5,643 nucleotides of DNA from Rhizobacter sp. (GCA_025359585.1 JANYFX010000267.1:1-5643), one strand, 5' to 3'; shown: positions 1-5,643, numbered from the stretch's first letter. Numbers and translations are program-made. The notes: generated from the letters alone by a model not told the origin.

Positions 1-302
1 TCGCGGTTGAGCTTGATCACGTCGCTCTTCACGTCCTGGATGCGGTTGTCGAGCGCGGCCGGCGGTGCGCTCGCGGCAGCAGCGGCCATCGGCGCGCTCG
101 CCGCCGCAGCCGCAGCCACGGGTGCACTGGCGGCAGCGGCCGGGAACAGCGCGCTCGTTGCAGCAGGCGCGGCTGCAGGCGCGCTCGCCGCGGCCGCCGG
201 CTTGGCCGGCACGTCGGCGCCCCAGGCGGGCAGCACGGCCGACAGCGCCGCCACGGTGACCACGAAAGCGGCCGCAAAAACCCCGGAAGATCGAAACAAC
301 AT
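1..302 (-). CDS. exported Ala/Pro-rich protein with coiled-coil start (3' end outside window)
   Basis: The ATG at 302-300 lies 13 nt after the DUF3570 stop, with GAGAGTGGG as a moderate ribosome-binding site. One hundred residues are visible before the left edge. A signal peptide (MLFRSSGVFAAAFVV..., cut near AWGA at residue 29) is followed by an Ala-rich linker of about 50 residues with four SAP units, then LDNRIQDVKSDVIKLNR, which has heptad-like spacing of Ile, Val and Leu and starts a probable coiled coil. I believe it belongs to a group of exported proteins with a LNRDL-like coiled coil followed by a small C-terminal domain, sometimes mislabelled as AraC regulators, but the diagnostic part is missing. 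The flexible linker suggests that the coiled coil sits away from the membrane. A signal peptide argues against a cytoplasmic regulator. It is co-directional with and closely follows the seven upstream genes, so it is probably in the same operon. Confidence 0.75.
   Translation of the reverse strand, partial: MLFRSSGVFAAAFVVTVAALSAVLPAWGADVPAKPAAAASAPAAAPAATSALFPAAAASAPVAAAAAASAPMAAAAASAPPAALDNRIQDVKSDVIKLNR
54..206 (-). repeat. degenerate Ala-rich repeat (SAP units) in the exported protein gene
   Basis: The stretch encodes residues 33-83 of the leftmost gene. Four copies of AASAP, at residues 38-42, 57-61, 67-71 and 76-80, lie among runs of Ala. The DNA copies differ in third positions, so the repeat is kept at protein level rather than being a recent exact duplication. 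It probably forms a flexible linker. Confidence 0.7.
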
Positions 303-315
303 GGCGCCCACTCTC

Positions 316-1476
316 TTAAAAGGTTGCCGAAACGAAGAGCTGCAACACGTTGGCGTCGAACGAATACGCGCTGCCGGTTCTCACGTCGGTGAAATCGCTG
401 TACTTGAAGCGCACACGCTCGTAAGAGCCGTTGAGCTTGATCTCGTATTTGCCTTGCAGCTTGCCCGCGGTGTAGGAGACCTTTCCGCCCAGGCCCAGGC
501 TGTTGAAGGTGCCGAGTTGCCGGTTGCGCGAGACGTAGAGCGTCTCGACGGTGGCGTTGTCGCTGTAGAACAGCGCGTGCTGCTGCGCGTTGTAGCGCAG
601 GCTCGCGTCGACCAGCCAGGCGTCGCCGAAGTAGCGGCTGTAGCCGAACTCGACGGTGTGGGCCTTGATTGCCCAGGTGTCCCAGTAGTAGCGGTACTCG
701 GCGCGCACGGAACTGCGCGAGCCGATGTCACCGATGACGCGGAACTTCATCGCGCGGCCGGTGCGGGTGCGCGGGTTGCGCTCGGGCACGGTCGCGCCGA
801 AGACCCGTGCCACGCGGTACGGGCTGCCGAGGAAACCGTCGTCCGACATGGCCTCGAAGTTCGCACTCGCGATCCACGTGGGCGTGAGGATCTGCGTCAC
901 GCCGAGGCGGTACTTCCAGTGCGTGGCGGTGTCGAAAAAGCCGATGCCTTTTTTGCCGACCTTGTCGGCGCCGCGCGTGTAACCCAGGCTCACGGTCGAC
1001 ATGCCGCCGAAAACTTCCTGGGCCACGTCGAGGCTCATGTTGTCGGCGGTGTAGTCGGGCTCCTTGCTGCTCGTGAGCGCAAGCGTCATGGTCGCGTCGC
1101 GCACCGCGTAGTCGGCGCTGAAACCGTACTCGGTGCGGTTTTCCTTGTAGGGGCTGGCGGTGGTGACCACGTCGATCGAGGCGTTGCTGACCGAGTCGAT
1201 GTAGTACGAGGCCGAGAGCGACACCTTGTCGAACAGCTTCTTGCGCACCAGCAGGGCCGGGCCGGTGGCGCGCACGCCACCGCCGTCGTAGACGTGGATC
1301 ATCGCGTCGGCGCGGTCTTCGGGCAAGTCGGCGGCCTGCGCTGCACCCGGGGCGATCACGCCACCGAGCAGGCCGGCCAGCGGCGCGGCCGCCGCGTGGC
1401 GCAGCGCAAGAAAGGAACGCAGCGCACGGCGCCACGCACCCTGCCGCGGTGGGCCTTGCAGCTCAGTTGCAGCCAC
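316..1476 (-). CDS. DUF3570-type outer-membrane beta-barrel protein
   Basis: 386 residues if translated from the GTG at 1476-1474, chosen because it follows AAGGGGG at 5 nt and puts an Arg-rich n-region and hydrophobic Ala/Leu stretch before an AAQA cleavage site (about residue 50). The frame extends to an upstream GTG at 1539, but that would overlap the DUF4266 gene by 77 nt. No ATG occurs before the mature region. The mature protein opens with LPEDRADAMIHVYDGGG, then GPALLVRKKLFDKVSLSASYY, and the IDVVTTASPYKENRTEYG block that I recognise as characteristic of DUF3570. The remainder alternates hydrophobic and polar residues with many Tyr, Thr and Gly, as in large barrels, and ends LFVSATF with a terminal Phe. 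Family length is about 380-420, so it looks complete. It overlaps the DUF4266 lipoprotein gene, and the two products probably work together at the outer membrane. No cysteine remains in the mature part. Function is unknown. Confidence 0.87.
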   Translation of the reverse strand: MAATELQGPPRQGAWRRALRSFLALRHAAAAPLAGLLGGVIAPGAAQAADLPEDRADAMIHVYDGGGVRATGPALLVRKKLFDKVSLSASYYIDSVSNASIDVVTTASPYKENRTEYGFSADYAVRDATMTLALTSSKEPDYTADNMSLDVAQEVFGGMSTVSLGYTRGADKVGKKGIGFFDTATHWKYRLGVTQILTPTWIASANFEAMSDDGFLGSPYRVARVFGATVPERNPRTRTGRAMKFRVIGDIGSRSSVRAEYRYYWDTWAIKAHTVEFGYSRYFGDAWLVDASLRYNAQQHALFYSDNATVETLYVSRNRQLGTFNSLGLGGKVSYTAGKLQGKYEIKLNGSYERVRFKYSDFTDVRTGSAYSFDANVLQLFVSATF

Positions 1477-1705
1477 AGCCGCCCCCTTGCACGCCGGTGG
1501 CACCGCGCGCGCCTTCACGCACGTCGAAGACGTGGTCACGGTGCTTGTCGGCCAGCGCGTTGCGCGAGAACTTCATCATCGGATCGGCCAGGCGCTCGCG
1601 CTCGTAGGGCTTGACCCAGGGCTCGATGGCACAACCCGACAGCAGGGTCATGGAAGCGACGGCGGCGATCAAGGCGCCGCTGGAAAAAACTCGCAGCGTG
1701 TTCAT
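1463..1705 (-). CDS. DUF4266-type small lipoprotein with C-terminal GCGCN
   Basis: 80 residues from the ATG at 1705-1703, overlapping the TlpA-like gene's stop. The signal has the lipobox LSGC with Cys25 and Ala at +2, so an outer-membrane lipoprotein is expected. The mature part is about 56 residues: IEPWVKPYERERLADPMM, KFSRNALADKHRDHVFDVRE, then a Gly-rich tail GVQGGGCGCN. This pattern (PW...YER..LA...M, ...H....REG..G..., GGCGCN) is how I recognise DUF4266, from memory. Function is unknown. DUF4266 and DUF3570 genes are commonly adjacent, and ApbE flavin transferase genes are, as I recall, frequent companions; none is visible here. The tail's two closely spaced cysteines could form a disulfide, bind metal or be a redox target of the neighbouring thioredoxin. 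The codons of this tail also hold the ribosome-binding site of the next gene, with which it overlaps by 14 nt. Confidence 0.85.
   Translation of the reverse strand: MNTLRVFSSGALIAAVASMTLLSGCAIEPWVKPYERERLADPMMKFSRNALADKHRDHVFDVREGARGATGVQGGGCGCN
1482..1488 (-). promoter_or_regulatory. ribosome-binding site of the DUF3570 gene, inside the DUF4266 coding tail
   Basis: On the minus strand these bases read AAGGGGG, five bases before a GTG at 1476-1474. It is the best Shine-Dalgarno-like match at any start in the window and decides the DUF3570 start. It lies in the codons for the Gln-Gly-Gly part of the DUF4266 tail. Confidence 0.7.
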
Positions 1706-2223
1706 TCTTTCAACAACCCCCGAATCTGCTGGTCGTAGGTGTTCTCGTAGCCGTCCTTGTAGCCACGGTGCACGAAGCGAACCTTGCCTTCGCGGTCGAT
1801 CAGCACGGTCGACGGCATGGCGCTCAGGTCGTACAGCTTGCTGACCTTCTTGTCGCTGTCGAGCGAGACCGGGAATTTCAGGCCGAGCTTGGTGGCCAGG
1901 TCGACGGCGTTCTTCGTGTCGTCGTCGACGTTTACGCCGAGCAGCACGAAGCCGGACGAACCGTATTTGTCGTACAGCTTGCTCAGGTGCGGCATCTCCT
2001 GCCGGCACGGCGCGCACCAGGTGGCCCAGAAGTTGACGAGCACGACGCGGCCGCGCTGCTCCTGCAGGCGCAGGTTCGGGCCGCCGAGCGTGCGCAGCGT
2101 GAAGTCGGGCGCCAGCGCACCGGGCGCAATCGGCGCCGCGTAAGCGACTGCGCAGACGCCGACGGTGGCGACCAGCAGCACGCGCGCGCTTCGAAGCAGG
2201 TGGTTCTTGATGGAGAGGTTCAT
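1702..2223 (-). CDS. TlpA-like periplasmic thiol-disulfide oxidoreductase
   Basis: 173 residues from the ATG at 2223-2221, 14 nt after the preceding stop. An N-terminal signal peptide or anchor covers residues 1-29 (LLVATVGVCAVAYA, then API). The mature part is a TlpA/ResA-type thioredoxin fold: the APDFTL entry strand, NFWATWCAPC with active-site Cys70 and Cys73, the VLLGVNVDD strand with the insert typical of this family, and the cis-proline loop AMPSTVLID at about Pro137. Length is normal for TlpA. Members usually keep particular periplasmic cysteines reduced, for example apocytochrome CXXCH sites. Here the plausible clients are the CXnCH proteins encoded upstream or the two cysteines at the end of the next protein; that link is inference from context. 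Its TGA overlaps the ATG of the DUF4266 gene (ATGA), so the two are probably translated together. The fold and active site are certain; the partner is not. Confidence 0.93.
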   Translation of the reverse strand: MNLSIKNHLLRSARVLLVATVGVCAVAYAAPIAPGALAPDFTLRTLGGPNLRLQEQRGRVVLVNFWATWCAPCRQEMPHLSKLYDKYGSSGFVLLGVNVDDDTKNAVDLATKLGLKFPVSLDSDKKVSKLYDLSAMPSTVLIDREGKVRFVHRGYKDGYENTYDQQIRGLLKE

Positions 2224-2237
2224 GCGATGTGCACCGA

Positions 2238-2903
2238 TCAGAAGTAGAAACTCAGGCCGCCGGTGAACTCGAGGTTCTGCGTGCTCTGGCGCTTGCCGAG
2301 CAGGTCGAGCGAGAAGATGTGGTCGCGCATGTCGACCTGCAGCGAGACCCAGTCCTTCAGGTACACCTTTGCGCCGAAGCCGACGTTGAAGGTCTGACGG
2401 CGCTGCGCGTTGAAGTTGGTGCTGCCTATGCCGCCGATGACGTAGAGCGACGACGGGAACGCACGGTTCTTGAGGAAGAAAACTTCACCGGGCAGGATGT
2501 TCAGACCCGCCGACACGTTGTAGTAGGCGAGCTTCTCTGTCGGGTTGACGAAGATGCCGCCGGGCAGGATCTGCCGGAACGATTCGTCGCTGACCTTGGT
2601 CTGCCCGTACACAGCTTGCACGAACACGTCTTCGGTGATGTGGTACCCCAGGCGCACGCCGTAGACCAGGCTGCTGCCGAAGTTCTTGGTGGCGTAGGTG
2701 CCGACGTAGGTGCCGAGCTCGAAGTCGTTCGAAGGGAACTTCGGCAGCTTGATGGGCCGGCGATCGACCTCGGGCACGATCACCTGTTCGTTCGGGGCTT
2801 TCTGGTCGGCCTTCTGTTCCTGCGCCTGCGCGGCCATCGGCACGGCGAACACGGTGGCAAGGGCGGCGAGCAGCGCCAGGGTGGCTGAATGATTTTTGCG
2901 CAT
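2238..2903 (-). CDS. outer-membrane beta-barrel domain protein without SH3
   Basis: 221 residues from the ATG at 2903-2901, 16 nt after the preceding stop; no strong Shine-Dalgarno is visible. The signal peptide is clear: RK n-region, Ala/Leu core, and a cut after AQA near residue 27. A short charged, Gln-rich stretch (QEQKADQKAPNEQ) and a Pro/Arg-containing segment follow. The rest is barrel-like: GTYVGTYATKNFG, GVRLGYHITEDVF, YNVSAGLNILPGE, SLYVIGGIGSTNF, GFGAKVYLKDWVSL, ending in GGLSFYF with a C-terminal Phe. The last third aligns by eye with the upstream SH3-barrel protein (GVKYHLTDRF against GAKVYLKDWV; AGLSFFF against GGLSFYF), so the two are likely paralogues from an old duplication, one with and one without the SH3 domain. 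Sixteen-odd strands are not expected at this length; about eight is more plausible. It contains no cysteine or heme motif. Ligand and function are unknown. Confidence 0.8.
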   Translation of the reverse strand: MRKNHSATLALLAALATVFAVPMAAQAQEQKADQKAPNEQVIVPEVDRRPIKLPKFPSNDFELGTYVGTYATKNFGSSLVYGVRLGYHITEDVFVQAVYGQTKVSDESFRQILPGGIFVNPTEKLAYYNVSAGLNILPGEVFFLKNRAFPSSLYVIGGIGSTNFNAQRRQTFNVGFGAKVYLKDWVSLQVDMRDHIFSLDLLGKRQSTQNLEFTGGLSFYF

Positions 2904-2919
2904 GGTCGCTTATCGGCCG

Positions 2920-3711
2920 TTAGAAGAAGAAGGAAAGGCCTGCCGTCAGCGCACGGTACTGGCCGGTGCGGGAGTCAGACAGGTAGGCGGTGTAGATCGT
3001 GTAGTCGAGCCGTGCGACGAACCGGTCGGTCAGGTGGTACTTCACGCCGATCGTTGCGTTGGCCAGGTTCGAGTTGCTCGGCTCGGCCGACACGAGGCTG
3101 GTGTTCGGGATGTTCCTGAAGCGTCCGACGCCGATGCCGAAGAACGGCGAGAAACGCTCGTCGGACCAGGGTTCCGACTGCACGTTGACGTGCCAGAAGT
3201 TGGTGCCCGAGAACACGCCCTGCACTTGCCCGACAGTGGCTTCCATGCTGAGCGTGTCGCTCATCTTGTAGCCGGCCCAGAGCTTCAACATCGGCTCTTT
3301 CTTGAAGCGGCCCCAGCCGGCGCCGAACTCGGCGCGGCGCAGCAGGTAGTCGTCGATGGCGATGTCGCGGAAGCTCTTCGCGGCACCCGCCTCGGTGAGC
3401 GTGGTGCTGAGCTGGCCGCGGTTGACCCAGCCGACCTTGCCGCCGGCGGTGCGGACCTTGTACCAGTCGGTGTGGCGCAATTCGATCGAGATCCACTCTT
3501 CACGCGCGGCCACGAAGTGGATCGGGTAACCGCGCCCGGGGCCGGTGCGCAATTCGATGAACGGGTCGGTGATCTGCACCCGCTCTTCCTTGTCTTCGGC
3601 AGCGTGTGCGGGGGCCGCGGCGGCGAACACGAGCGCGCTCAGGCACAGCGAAAGCAGCGTGTTCGAAAAAGACTTGAATCCGGCGTTGTGGCGGCTGTCG
3701 AGTGGACTCAT
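2920..3711 (-). CDS. exported SH3 domain plus outer-membrane beta-barrel protein
   Basis: 263 residues from the ATG at 3711-3709, which overlaps the previous stop as ATGA. A GTG at 3723 would add four residues (MQHP) but loses that coupling arrangement; neither start has a clear Shine-Dalgarno. The signal peptide runs to about residue 37 (APAHA, cut before AED). Residues about 44-100 form a bacterial SH3-like domain: LRTGPGRGYP, a WYKV strand, and GGKVGWVN. In other envelope proteins such domains often bind peptidoglycan or proteins. From about 115 to the end the sequence has alternating amphipathic strands, typical of a small beta-barrel, ending in AGLSFFF, whose terminal Phe is the usual BamA recognition feature. 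This architecture fits the 'outer membrane beta-barrel domain' group (TIGR04565-like) best known from myxobacteria, assigned from memory. The next gene encodes a second barrel with a similar C-terminus. A role linking outer membrane to cell wall is inference. Confidence 0.8.
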   Translation of the reverse strand: MSPLDSRHNAGFKSFSNTLLSLCLSALVFAAAAPAHAAEDKEERVQITDPFIELRTGPGRGYPIHFVAAREEWISIELRHTDWYKVRTAGGKVGWVNRGQLSTTLTEAGAAKSFRDIAIDDYLLRRAEFGAGWGRFKKEPMLKLWAGYKMSDTLSMEATVGQVQGVFSGTNFWHVNVQSEPWSDERFSPFFGIGVGRFRNIPNTSLVSAEPSNSNLANATIGVKYHLTDRFVARLDYTIYTAYLSDSRTGQYRALTAGLSFFF

Positions 3712-4346
3712 TGGGTGTTGCACGTGCCGGTTTTCGGGTCGGCAGGGGTAAACATGCTGTAGGTGGCGGTGCTGAATTCGTCTTGCCCGTTGGGCGCGGG
3801 GTGCGTGATCCAGTACTGGATCAGTTGGGCGTTAGGGTCCTGTTCGTTCGGGAAGATCAGGCCACCGCCGTGCAGCACGTTGAGCACCAGTGGCTTGGCA
3901 AGAAGTCGGCTCTGTGTGGTCGAGCCGATCACGACCGAGCCTTGCGCGGAGTAGAAGTTCTTGTACATGTCGGTGGCCCGGATCGTGTCCGGCGTGTTCG
4001 CCGGGTCGGCCAGGTCGACCGCCTGCGCATTGGCCACCACGCGCAGTGCACCCCCGGTGCCGGTGGTGTTGTCGTGGCAGCCCGAGCCGGCGCAGGTGTT
4101 GGTCGAGATCGCACCGCCGATGTTGATCTGCAGCTTCGCCAGAAAGATCGGGTTGATGCACTTCTGGAAGTAGGCGAACGACAGTTTCTGGCCCGTCACG
4201 CCGACCGGGTTGCTCACCTCCGGCGGGTTGCCGACCGGGTTGGTGCCGCCTCCTCCGCAAGCGGCCAGCCCGAGGGCGAGCAGGCAGGACGCTGTGATGC
4301 CCCGACCCACCCGCCTGCTTGTTTCAGCTCGATGCGCAGTCGTCAT
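3708..4346 (-). CDS. lipoprotein with cytochrome-like domain and a CX4CH motif
   Basis: 212 residues from the ATG at 4346-4344. The start is chosen because it opens a lipoprotein signal: Arg-rich n-region, hydrophobic core, lipobox LAAC with Cys30, then a GGGG linker. Residue +2 is Gly, not Asp, which suggests outer-membrane sorting. The frame stays open further upstream, but that part overlaps the preceding cytochrome gene in another frame. A short mature linker leads to a domain with one CAGSGCH motif (4074-4094), i.e. CX4CH, followed by an aspartate and a GGALRV stretch. It then has SRLLAKP, HGGGLIF and a final QYWITHP helix, the pattern seen at the end of the upstream protein. Whether heme is attached is uncertain because the cysteine spacing is not standard; CX4CH does bind heme in some multiheme cytochromes such as cytochrome c3. 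No strong Shine-Dalgarno is seen; translation probably couples to the upstream stop 2 nt away. Its TGA overlaps the next gene's ATG. Confidence 0.8.
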   Translation of the reverse strand: MTTAHRAETSRRVGRGITASCLLALGLAACGGGGTNPVGNPPEVSNPVGVTGQKLSFAYFQKCINPIFLAKLQINIGGAISTNTCAGSGCHDNTTGTGGALRVVANAQAVDLADPANTPDTIRATDMYKNFYSAQGSVVIGSTTQSRLLAKPLVLNVLHGGGLIFPNEQDPNAQLIQYWITHPAPNGQDEFSTATYSMFTPADPKTGTCNTQ

Positions 4347-4348
4347 GG

Positions 4349-5643
4349 TTACGGGCAACCCCCGCTGATCCAGTTGGCGATGGCCGTGTACTTGGCGCTG
4401 CCGACCGGCAAGACCGCCGCGGTCTGGCCAACGGCGCCGGCCGGGTGCGGCACCGTCGAGGGCCGGCTGAGCAGGTAGTTCGAGGCCGGTTTGCAGGTGT
4501 CGGAGATCATCGACAAGGTGACGTTGTAGTCGCCTTCCGGGCTGCCGGTGAGCACGAAGCGGTTCTGGCGGAACGCCGTGCCCGCAGGCGTGGTCACGTC
4601 GCTGCCGATGGCCTGGTGGCAACTGGCCGCGCAGGTCGAGCGCAGGATCGGGAACACCTGCGCTTCGAACGTCGCCTGGCTCAGGCCGACCAGCGCTTTC
4701 ACGCCGCCGTCGAACGGGTTGTTGTAGTACTGGCCACCCAGGTCCATCCACTCGGTGATGAGGCGCTTCTCGGCCGCGTTCAGCATCAGTGCATGGTTGG
4801 GCGCGGTGCCCGGCGGGTTCGGGTGCGTGGTGGTGGCTTCTGTGCCGGCCTTCAGCGTTTCACCGAACATGATCTCGGCCAGCCGGCTGCTGCGCGCCAT
4901 GCCCGCCGCGTTGCCAGACATGGTCTCGACCAGCGCCGCGCCACGCACGATCTCTGGCACGCCGTCGCGGATGCGGGTCACCGGCAGACCGGTGGCCGTG
5001 TCGATCACCGGGTCGCCGAGCAGCAGTTCTTCGTACGACGTGACCCGGCCGGTGCCGGCGGTGGTCGAGCGCAGATCGAGCTTCTTGGTGTCGGCGTGGC
5101 AGGTGGTGCAGGTGTTGGCGCCATTGGTGCCACGCGTGCGGGTCCACAGCGGCGCGATGTGGACGGGGTAGTTGATCAGGCCATTGGCCGGCGCTGCGGT
5201 GACCAGGTCGTCGGCCGCGCTGGCGTTGCCGGTGTACTTGACCGAGATCGAAGCAAGTGCTTTCACGCCGGCCTTGCTCGTGTCGGCCCAGACGTCGGTG
5301 TAGGCCATGTCGGGGCCGAGATTGAGCGCGGTCGGGTCGAGGCGTGCACGCAGCGAGGCCATGGTTTCGCCCGACTGGTGGGCGCTCGACATGCTCGGCA
5401 GCAGCGCCGAAGGCAGGGCGTTGACGACCGCACCGGAGTTGAGTGCGCCGCCGCGGCGCGGGCTGTGGCAACCGTCGCAGGTGCGGCGCTCGCCCGGCCG
5501 CACCTGGATCCAGTTCAGGTGGGTCTGGATGCCGCGGCCCTTGGCGTCGACGATCGAGAACGCAAGCGGGGTGTCGGCCGGCACTTGCAGCTTGAACGAA
5601 CCATCGGGTTCGACCGGCGCATAGCCCAGGATTTGCACCTGTT
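4349..5643 (-). CDS. HzsA-like secreted c-type cytochrome, C-terminal part (5' end outside window)
   Basis: The frame is open to the right edge, so the start, signal peptide and N-terminal domains are missing; about 430 residues are visible, ending in GGCP and TAA. The first visible stretch (LGYAPVEPDGSF, then a VRPGE segment before the first heme site) resembles proteins databases call hydrazine synthase alpha-subunit (HzsA)-related; that is recognition from memory. Two canonical heme c motifs are present: CDGCH near visible residue 55 (5465-5479) and CTTCH near 178 (5096-5110). A third, CAASCH near 337 (4616-4633), has three residues between the cysteines. The last 100 residues (NYLLSRPS, PHPAG, VLPVGS, NWISGGC) look like the cytochrome-type domain often found at the end of such proteins. 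Likely periplasmic or surface electron transfer. There is no reason to claim hydrazine synthesis: the name reflects a shared domain only. It is followed after 2 nt by a lipoprotein with a related domain. Heme-protein call fairly sure; exact role unknown. Confidence 0.8.
   Translation of the reverse strand, partial: QVQILGYAPVEPDGSFKLQVPADTPLAFSIVDAKGRGIQTHLNWIQVRPGERRTCDGCHSPRRGGALNSGAVVNALPSALLPSMSSAHQSGETMASLRARLDPTALNLGPDMAYTDVWADTSKAGVKALASISVKYTGNASAADDLVTAAPANGLINYPVHIAPLWTRTRGTNGANTCTTCHADTKKLDLRSTTAGTGRVTSYEELLLGDPVIDTATGLPVTRIRDGVPEIVRGAALVETMSGNAAGMARSSRLAEIMFGETLKAGTEATTTHPNPPGTAPNHALMLNAAEKRLITEWMDLGGQYYNNPFDGGVKALVGLSQATFEAQVFPILRSTCAASCHQAIGSDVTTPAGTAFRQNRFVLTGSPEGDYNVTLSMISDTCKPASNYLLSRPSTVPHPAGAVGQTAAVLPVGSAKYTAIANWISGGCP

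Noticed and set aside
303..315. Terminator or promoter in the gaps between genes
   Set aside because: The gaps are 2 to 16 nt, too short for a hairpin terminator or a promoter, and no inverted repeat with a T-run is seen. No tRNA, CRISPR or insertion-sequence signature is visible either.
944..962. A-rich run on the minus strand (GGC AAA AAA GGC) as a possible frameshift site
   Set aside because: It is not in the X_XXY_YYZ register, the frame is intact through the DUF3570 gene, and no alternative product follows.
1477..1539. Upstream GTG start giving a 407-residue DUF3570 protein
   Set aside because: It would overlap the DUF4266 gene by 77 nt and adds residues before an already adequate signal peptide; the GTG at 1476 has the good ribosome-binding site.
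7..1614. Plus-strand open frame of 535 codons
   Set aside because: It lies antisense to three well-supported genes and has no family resemblance; its first part is Ala-rich and the rest Arg/Val/Ala-rich, as expected for the reverse complement of high-GC coding DNA.
1706..2017. N-terminal extension of the DUF4266 frame to 184 residues
   Set aside because: It overlaps the TlpA-like gene out of frame, and the lipoprotein signal begins exactly at the ATG at 1705.
2229..2888. Plus-strand open frame of 219 codons
   Set aside because: It is antisense to the second barrel gene along nearly its whole length, with no signal peptide or recognisable domain.
4240..4262. GGAGGAGG on the minus strand as an internal ribosome-binding site
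   Set aside because: It is simply the Cys-Gly-Gly codons after the lipobox; no usable start codon follows at a suitable distance.
2896..4478. Two long plus-strand open frames (2896-3762 and 3702-4478)
   Set aside because: Both mirror the SH3-barrel and lipoprotein genes, which have clear signal peptides and domains; the antisense products look compositional only.
4347..4751. N-terminal extension of the lipoprotein frame to 347 residues
   Set aside because: The added 135 residues overlap the cytochrome gene in another frame, are Arg/Pro-rich, and would bury the lipobox internally.

Overview
This window is a G+C-rich stretch of bacterial DNA whose eight supported genes all lie on the minus strand, so the sequence is best read from right to left. 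Signal peptides, lipoboxes, c-type heme motifs and C-terminal phenylalanines typical of outer-membrane barrels point to a Gram-negative proteobacterium. The high GC, strong G/C bias at third codon positions and general style suggest a betaproteobacterium, perhaps Burkholderiales. That assignment is inference; nothing here fixes the taxon.

Layout, in transcription order: (1) 5643-4349, the C-terminal part of a secreted c-type-cytochrome-like protein related to the HzsA-like group, start outside the window; (2) 4346-3708, a lipoprotein with one CX4CH motif and a domain resembling the end of gene 1; (3) 3711-2920, an exported protein with a bacterial SH3 domain followed by an outer-membrane beta-barrel domain; (4) 2903-2238, a second, SH3-less barrel protein; (5) 2223-1702, a TlpA-like thioredoxin with WCAPC; (6) 1705-1463, an 80-residue DUF4266-type lipoprotein ending in Gly-Cys-Gly-Cys-Asn; (7) 1476-316, a DUF3570-type outer-membrane protein; (8) 302-1, the N-terminal part of an exported Ala/Pro-rich protein leading into a probable coiled coil, cut by the left edge.

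The genes are packed like one operon: gaps of 2, 16, 14 and 13 nt and overlaps of 4, 4 and 14 nt. There is no intergenic space for an internal promoter or terminator, and no stretch over 300 bases lacks a gene. The promoter must lie to the right of the window and the terminator to the left.

Every product appears to be exported. Two carry CXnCH sites, one is a thiol redox protein, two are lipoproteins and three are probable outer-membrane barrels, one with a possible wall-binding SH3 domain. The working interpretation is an uncharacterised envelope-spanning redox or structural complex. The TlpA/DUF4266/DUF3570 trio is a recognisable module; its combination with the barrel pair and the HzsA-like cytochromes is the unusual part. 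Substrate and function cannot be read from this sequence.
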